64,000 bases of DNA from Blautia_A aquisgranensis (lineage in GTDB: Bacteria > Bacillota > Clostridia > Lachnospirales > Lachnospiraceae), in assembly GCF_040096615.1 (NCBI RefSeq), contig NZ_JBBMEJ010000007.1, positions 94,362-158,361 of the forward strand, in the 5' to 3' direction. Under the pieces are notes generated by a model that made no database searches, was not told the DNA's origin, and saw only the letters and a list, made by a program, of their open reading frames with translations. The translations under genes were made by a program, and so were the position numbers. Position 1 is the stretch's first letter. Every line of letters starts with the position of its first letter. This document shows, piece by piece, positions 60,485 to 64,000 of the stretch.

Positions 60485-62095
60485 GTGGATACGATTTTTT
60501 TTAACGGATGTATAAGAACACTGGATAACAGTGAAAAAGTAGCAGAGGCTGTGGGAATCGAAAATGGCCGGATTGTTTTTGTGGGAACAGATAAAGAAGC
60601 GGAAGCTTTTTCCTGCAAAAAACGGATCGATCTTAAGGGAAGGCTGATGCTGCCCGGTTTTGTGGATACACATATGCATATGCTGCATTATGCATTTGTG
60701 GAAAGATCTGTGAAACTGTTTGACTGTACAAGTGTTGAGGAAATGCTTGCCGCAGCAAAAAAAAGACTGGAGGAGAGCAAAGGTCAGAAGCTGACCTGGC
60801 TCTACTGCAGAGGCTGGAATGAGGAGCATTTTGATAAGCCACGCTATCCGCATAAGGATGAGCTGGATGCACTTTCAATGGAAATCCCCATCATTATGGT
60901 GCGTGTCTGCGGGCATGTGGCTGTGTGCAACAGCTGCGGTCTGGAGCTTCTGAAAAAAATCCCGGAGTTCCCGGAGTTTGAGAAGGAGGTTGATCTGGAT
61001 ACCGGACTTCTGAAGGAGAACGCAGTACAGTTTTATTCTTCCGTATTGGATGCACCGTCCCAGGAAGAAGTGGAAGGCTACATCAAATACAGTGCGAAGA
61101 AGCTGAATGAATGTGGATTTACAGGGGTACAGTCCGATGATCTTGCCTCCCTTCCGGGAAAAAACTGGCGTCGGATCATGGATTCTTACAAAGCGTTGGA
61201 TGCCCGGGGAGAGCTGAATATCCGCCATTATGAGCAGTGCCTTTTTGAACGGGCGGAGGATGCGAAGGCTTTTATTGAAGAAGGATATCGTACAGGGCAG
61301 AGGGGAGAGCACTTTACGATCGGGCCGATGAAGCTGATCCAGGATGGCTCCCTTGGTGCAAGAACAGCGGCCATGAATGAGCCTTACGAGGATTCGCCGG
61401 GAAATACCGGGATCATCACATTCAGTCAGAATGAGCTTGACGATCTGTTTGCTTTTTTTGACAGGCATCAGATGCAGGCAGCGGTACACTGTATCGGCGA
61501 TCGTGCCATGGATATGGTCATTGAGGCAGTTGCGAAATCTCCTTACCGGAAGGATAATAAAAAGGGCAGACATGGTATCGTACATTGCCAGATCACCAAT
61601 CCGCGTATTTTGCAGGGGATGAAAGACCAGGCTCTCTTGGCATATATCCAGCCGGTATTTATCGATCTGGATATGAACACAGTGGAACCTGCCATCGGTG
61701 CACACCGTATGGATAAGGTGTATGCATGGAAGAGTATGCTGGATATGGGAATCCATGCGTCCGGCGGTTCGGATGCTCCTGTGGTAAGCTTTGATGCCAT
61801 GGAGAATATTTATTTTGCAGTCACCCGCAAAAATATCAGCGGTCAGCCACAGGAAGGCTGGATCCCATCCGAAAAAATGTCTGTAGATGAAGCGGTGAAG
61901 CTTTTTACAAAAAACGCAGCTTACGCTTCCTATACAGAAGAAGAGAACGGAACCATCGAAGTGGGTAAAAATGCGGACTTCGTAGTTATCGAGAAGGATA
62001 TCTATGAGATCGACCCGGATGAGATTAAGACCACGAAAGTGGATATGACAGTTCTTGGCGGTGAGATCGTTTATGAGAGAGAAGTAGAAGAATAA
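60485..62095 (+). CDS. Amidohydrolase, YtcJ-like (amidohydrolase family 3)
   Basis: This 536-residue metal-dependent hydrolase has the amidohydrolase start GRIVFVG...GRLMLPGFVDTHMHM (His-x-His), a mid HCIGDRAMD, VHCQITNP and the late metal Asp in GGSDAPV. The GTG at 60485 is 3 bp after the symporter stop. Members act on varied amides or cyclic compounds; the exact substrate is unknown. Coupling to an amino-acid-type symporter suggests an N-acyl or cyclic amino compound, as inference. Confidence 0.9.
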   Translation: MDTIFFNGCIRTLDNSEKVAEAVGIENGRIVFVGTDKEAEAFSCKKRIDLKGRLMLPGFVDTHMHMLHYAFVERSVKLFDCTSVEEMLAAAKKRLEESKGQKLTWLYCRGWNEEHFDKPRYPHKDELDALSMEIPIIMVRVCGHVAVCNSCGLELLKKIPEFPEFEKEVDLDTGLLKENAVQFYSSVLDAPSQEEVEGYIKYSAKKLNECGFTGVQSDDLASLPGKNWRRIMDSYKALDARGELNIRHYEQCLFERAEDAKAFIEEGYRTGQRGEHFTIGPMKLIQDGSLGARTAAMNEPYEDSPGNTGIITFSQNELDDLFAFFDRHQMQAAVHCIGDRAMDMVIEAVAKSPYRKDNKKGRHGIVHCQITNPRILQGMKDQALLAYIQPVFIDLDMNTVEPAIGAHRMDKVYAWKSMLDMGIHASGGSDAPVVSFDAMENIYFAVTRKNISGQPQEGWIPSEKMSVDEAVKLFTKNAAYASYTEEENGTIEVGKNADFVVIEKDIYEIDPDEIKTTKVDMTVLGGEIVYEREVEE

Positions 62096-62123
62096 CGGCA
62101 GTATAAAAAGAAAAAAGTGAGAG

Positions 62124-62157
62124 GCAGAGTCTGAGTGGAGCAGGCTCTGCTTTTTTT
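62124..62157 (+). terminator. Terminator of the symporter-amidohydrolase operon
   Basis: GCAGAGTCTG (62124-62133) pairs with CAGGCTCTGC (62141-62150), then seven T. Confidence 0.9.
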
Positions 62158-62250
62158 GATTTCAGTAAAAATATAGAACAAGATGTATACCATAACGGTG
62201 AACAAAATTCATCGAAGAAAGCAGGAACATTGTTACATGGAAAATATTGA

Positions 62251-62279
62251 TTGAGAAACGAAGGTAAACTGGTTATAAT
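62251..62279 (+). promoter_or_regulatory. Promoter of the MNT gene
   Basis: -35 TTGAGA (62251-62256) and -10 TATAAT (62274-62279) are separated by 17 bp. Confidence 0.7.
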
Positions 62280-62349
62280 AAAATCAAGAAGAAAGATTTG
62301 TGAATTGAGAAACTTATAGTATTATCAGCAGAAAATGAGGTGATGATGT

Positions 62350-62691
62350 ATGCCAAAGATTATGCAGGATTTAATTAAACAGTATGTGGAAGCGGTCAAG
62401 AAGATTTATGGTTCCCATGTACGCCAGATAATCCTTTATGGTTCTTATGCAAGGGGGGACTTCCGCCCGGATTCTGATGTAGACATTATGATCCTGGTGG
62501 ATATATCAGATCTGGAATTAAAGGCATATGCACAACAGCTCTCGTACATGACCTACGACTTTAATATGGATCATGACACGGATATAAAGCCTATTGCAAA
62601 AAGTGAAGCGCATTTTAACAAGTGGATCGTGAACTATCCATTTTATTCCAATATTCATAAAGAAGGGGTAGTTTTGTATGGAGCAGCATAA
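62350..62691 (+). CDS. MNT-type nucleotidyltransferase (antitoxin type)
   Basis: This 113-residue protein has the minimal nucleotidyltransferase motif GSYARGDFRPDSDVDIM and no other domain. In MNT/HEPN toxin-antitoxin pairs, such a protein neutralises the HEPN ribonuclease, in studied cases by adding AMP to it. Here the partner that should follow is broken (62678-62805), so this intact gene now stands alone. It has a GAGGTGATG ribosome site and its own promoter. Confidence 0.85.
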   Translation: MPKIMQDLIKQYVEAVKKIYGSHVRQIILYGSYARGDFRPDSDVDIMILVDISDLELKAYAQQLSYMTYDFNMDHDTDIKPIAKSEAHFNKWIVNYPFYSNIHKEGVVLYGAA

Positions 62692-62805
62692 TCAGGAAAT
62701 CGGTACTAGACGGGATCTGTCGTTGCATCGCCTGAAAACAGCTGAAATGATCTGAAAACAGCAAGAACATTATTTTTATATTGAGGATTATAAAGAGAAT
62801 CAATA
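62678..62805 (+). pseudogene. Decayed HEPN toxin remnant
   Basis: A start codon overlapping the MNT end by 14 bp opens a frame that reads RDLSLHRLKTAEMI and then stops (62753-62755). Just after, shifted frames read LKTARTLF, IEDYK and ESI, which together match the first part of a HEPN-domain protein. Two or more frameshifts are needed, and nothing recognisable follows after about 45 residues, so the RNase motif is gone. 62806-63009 shows no gene. Confidence 0.75.
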
Positions 62806-62964
62806 GTTGTATTTTTTGGTATGTGGGTGGTTGAACATCCAATATCGTGGAAGTGGTAGTGGCGAGAGTATGGGTGAAAAGCGGGTGACTGAAGAGATTT
62901 TGTGACTTTTCATTGCCTGCTTTTTTTGAATAATGAAAAATATAGTGTATGAACATAAAATACT

Positions 62965-62973
62965 TGTTATAAT
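62965..62973 (+). promoter_or_regulatory. Extended -10 promoter of the DUF3791 unit
   Basis: TGTTATAAT is a perfect extended -10 element; no good -35 is seen. Confidence 0.6.
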
Positions 62974-63009
62974 CTAAATATAAATATGACGGAAAGGTTG
63001 GTGGTGATT

Positions 63010-63228
63010 ATGTGTGAGAAAAAAGAATTGAGCTTTTCAATATTCATGCTGTATAGTCTTGCGGATAAGTGGAAGATGTCTCCAGCCAAAGTGTATAAAA
63101 TATTAAATTCAACCGGAATTTTGGATAACTATATTATTAAATGTTACGATGTTCTTCATACACAGGGAAAGGAATATTTGGTAGAAGATATTACCGATTA
63201 TGTGAGAGAAAAAGGAGTTAATGTATGA
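63010..63228 (+). CDS. DUF3791 protein, possible antitoxin
   Basis: This 72-residue helical protein matches the DUF3791 pattern: FSIFMLYSLADKWKMSPAKVY, a middle STGILDNY and an end CYDVLHTQGKEYLVEDITDY. The start at 63010 follows GGTGGTGATT; an ATG at 62986 is possible. The stop overlaps the next start by 4 bp (ATGA). DUF3791 genes are often seen beside DUF3990 genes in Firmicutes; an antitoxin role is suggested by that pairing but is not proven. Confidence 0.75.
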   Translation: MCEKKELSFSIFMLYSLADKWKMSPAKVYKILNSTGILDNYIIKCYDVLHTQGKEYLVEDITDYVREKGVNV

Positions 63229-63716
63229 TCGTATATCATGGATCAACAGAAATTATAAAAAGTCCGGACGTAGTACATTCGAAAAAGTATCTGGATTTTG
63301 GCCGGGGATTTTATATTACAACTTTCGAAAATCAGGCAAAGAAATGGGCAGTCCGAAAGGGCATGAGACAGGAAAAGGCTGCAATAGTTAATGTTTATGA
63401 ATTATCTGAAGAATGGGATGATTTTAAGGTATTATCTTTTGAAAAAGAAAATGAGAAATGGCTCGATTTTGTATGTGCATGTAGAAAAGGACAGCCGTTA
63501 AATAAGGAATATGACATTATTATAGGAAATGTTGCGGATGATGACGTGTTTAAGACTGTAGATATGTATTTTAGAGGATTATGGGATAAGGAAAAAGTTT
63601 TAAATGAATTGCGATACTATAAGATGAATAATCAAATCTGTATTGTAAATCAGGAAACACTGAATCGAGTGATCACTTTTAAAAGAGCATATGAGGTGGA
63701 AAACAATGGTAGATAA
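63225..63716 (+). CDS. DUF3990 protein, ADP-ribosyltransferase-like, possible toxin
   Basis: This 163-residue protein has the DUF3990 layout: a start IVYHGSTEIIKSP, then LDFGRGFYITTFENQAKKWA and a late NQETLNRVITFKRAY. These patterns resemble ADP-ribosyltransferase folds (YHGS for the NAD-binding His region, GFYITT for the aromatic strand), to which I recall the family being assigned. Sandwiched between two small helical proteins with overlapping starts, it has the form of a toxin with antitoxins. The region is AT-richer than the rest, which fits transfer. Confidence 0.75.
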   Translation: MIVYHGSTEIIKSPDVVHSKKYLDFGRGFYITTFENQAKKWAVRKGMRQEKAAIVNVYELSEEWDDFKVLSFEKENEKWLDFVCACRKGQPLNKEYDIIIGNVADDDVFKTVDMYFRGLWDKEKVLNELRYYKMNNQICIVNQETLNRVITFKRAYEVENNGR

Positions 63717-63942
63717 GAAGCAATTGGAAGAAGTTTATAAGCAAAATTTGGAAAACGATATTATTAATGCAATTTCCGAAATGAAAGGGATAGATTTGCG
63801 AAAGGCATTTGATATTTATTATTCCAGTAAACTTGCTGAACAAATTTCAAATGACAGTTATGGAATAGAAAATATGGATGCGAAATATCTGGCAGAAGAT
63901 TTGATTGAGAATGAGTCAGAACTTTTTAACCGAATCAAGTAA
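63706..63942 (+). CDS. Small helical protein, third gene of the DUF3990 unit
   Basis: This 78-residue acidic protein is mainly helical (QLEEVYKQNLENDIINAISE, then AKYLAEDLIENESELF). It may be a distant DUF3791-like protein: the middle DLRKAFDIYYSSKLAEQI fits loosely. The start at 63706 has a GAGGTGG site and overlaps the DUF3990 end by 11 bp. It ends inside a long hairpin. Function unknown; second antitoxin or accessory protein is a guess. Confidence 0.65.
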   Translation: MVDKKQLEEVYKQNLENDIINAISEMKGIDLRKAFDIYYSSKLAEQISNDSYGIENMDAKYLAEDLIENESELFNRIK

Positions 63943-63993
63943 GTCCCCTGCTTCAATTGCGAGGAGCAATAAGCAGTGGGTGGGACTTACTTG
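63936..63993. repeat. Long hairpin element at the end of the DUF3990 unit
   Basis: CAAGTAAGTCCC (63936-63947) and GGGACTTACTTG (63982-63993) pair perfectly over 12 bp. Inside, CTGCTT/AAGCAG and ATTGC/GCAAT continue the stem, with a GAGGA loop and one TGGGT bulge. It overlaps the stop codon of the last gene. No T run follows, so it is not a plain terminator. It may be a mobile palindromic element or an RNA structure. Confidence 0.75.
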
Positions 63994-64000
63994 TATCAGG

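Noticed and set aside
1..64000. tRNA or rRNA genes
   Set aside because: No cloverleaf with the conserved T-arm sequence and no rRNA-like stretch was noticed in the gaps; a covariance-model search would be needed to exclude them fully.

Overview
The window looks like a chromosomal segment of an anaerobic, spore-forming Firmicute, most likely a gut Lachnospiraceae (Blautia/Dorea/Roseburia type). The evidence is a spoIIM-xerD pair, SpoVB/YtgP-like flippases, RNase Y, an IscR-IscS-IscU set, Gram-positive style LexA box and promoters, aggagg ribosome binding sites and a moderate G+C content. The genus cannot be fixed from sequence reading alone. No rRNA, tRNA, insertion sequence, CRISPR array or prophage was seen.

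Layout. 1-15.4 kb is housekeeping: a truncated flippase, pepT, recA-recX with an SOS box, rny, spoIIM-xerD, a DAHP synthase, a second flippase, iscR-iscS-iscU and a P-type ATPase. 15.5-17.6 kb holds a strange protein: an intracellular amylosucrase-like (GH13) fold whose catalytic residues appear lost, behind eleven 10-residue KTEPIKVETS repeats. 17.6-27 kb has a PHP phosphatase and the lower-glycolysis genes gap, pgk, tpiA and gpmI, with hom and small genes between. 27-41.8 kb is mixed: two MATE pumps, an L,D-transpeptidase, an SfsA-MutY fusion, a glycosyltransferase, lipid-related enzymes, an orphan response regulator, topB and a YkgJ-type protein.

41.9-55.7 kb is the main accessory system, a candidate anaerobic quinate/shikimate utilisation locus. 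Two LysR regulators flank a chorismate mutase-shikimate kinase fusion. Next come a TIM-barrel isomerase/dehydratase-like protein, an Old-Yellow-Enzyme/4Fe-4S/FAD reductase, a YdiB-type quinate/shikimate dehydrogenase, a YdiN-type MFS transporter and an NCS2-like permease on the + strand. A second reductase, a second YdiB-type dehydrogenase and a type I dehydroquinate dehydratase lie on the - strand. E. coli has a small related set (ydiN-ydiB-aroD); the two flavin reductases and the TIM-barrel protein are the new part here. A near-palindrome close to AATCTATAGATT recurs about 58-70 bp upstream of the inferred transcription starts of four of these units, which is where LysR activators normally bind. 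The inferred scheme is: import, oxidation to 3-dehydroquinate/3-dehydroshikimate, then diversion into aromatic biosynthesis, reduction of the enone as an electron sink, or dehydration to an aromatic product.

55.9-62.1 kb holds a NUDIX gene, a very small microcompartment set (two EutS/PduU-like shell proteins and a EutP-like GTPase, with no signature enzyme), a ureidoglycolate-lyase-like cupin, a sodium:alanine-type symporter behind a long structured leader, and an amidohydrolase. 62.3-64 kb is AT-richer and carries toxin-antitoxin style genes: an MNT nucleotidyltransferase with a decayed HEPN partner, then a DUF3791-DUF3990-small-ORF trio ending in a long hairpin.
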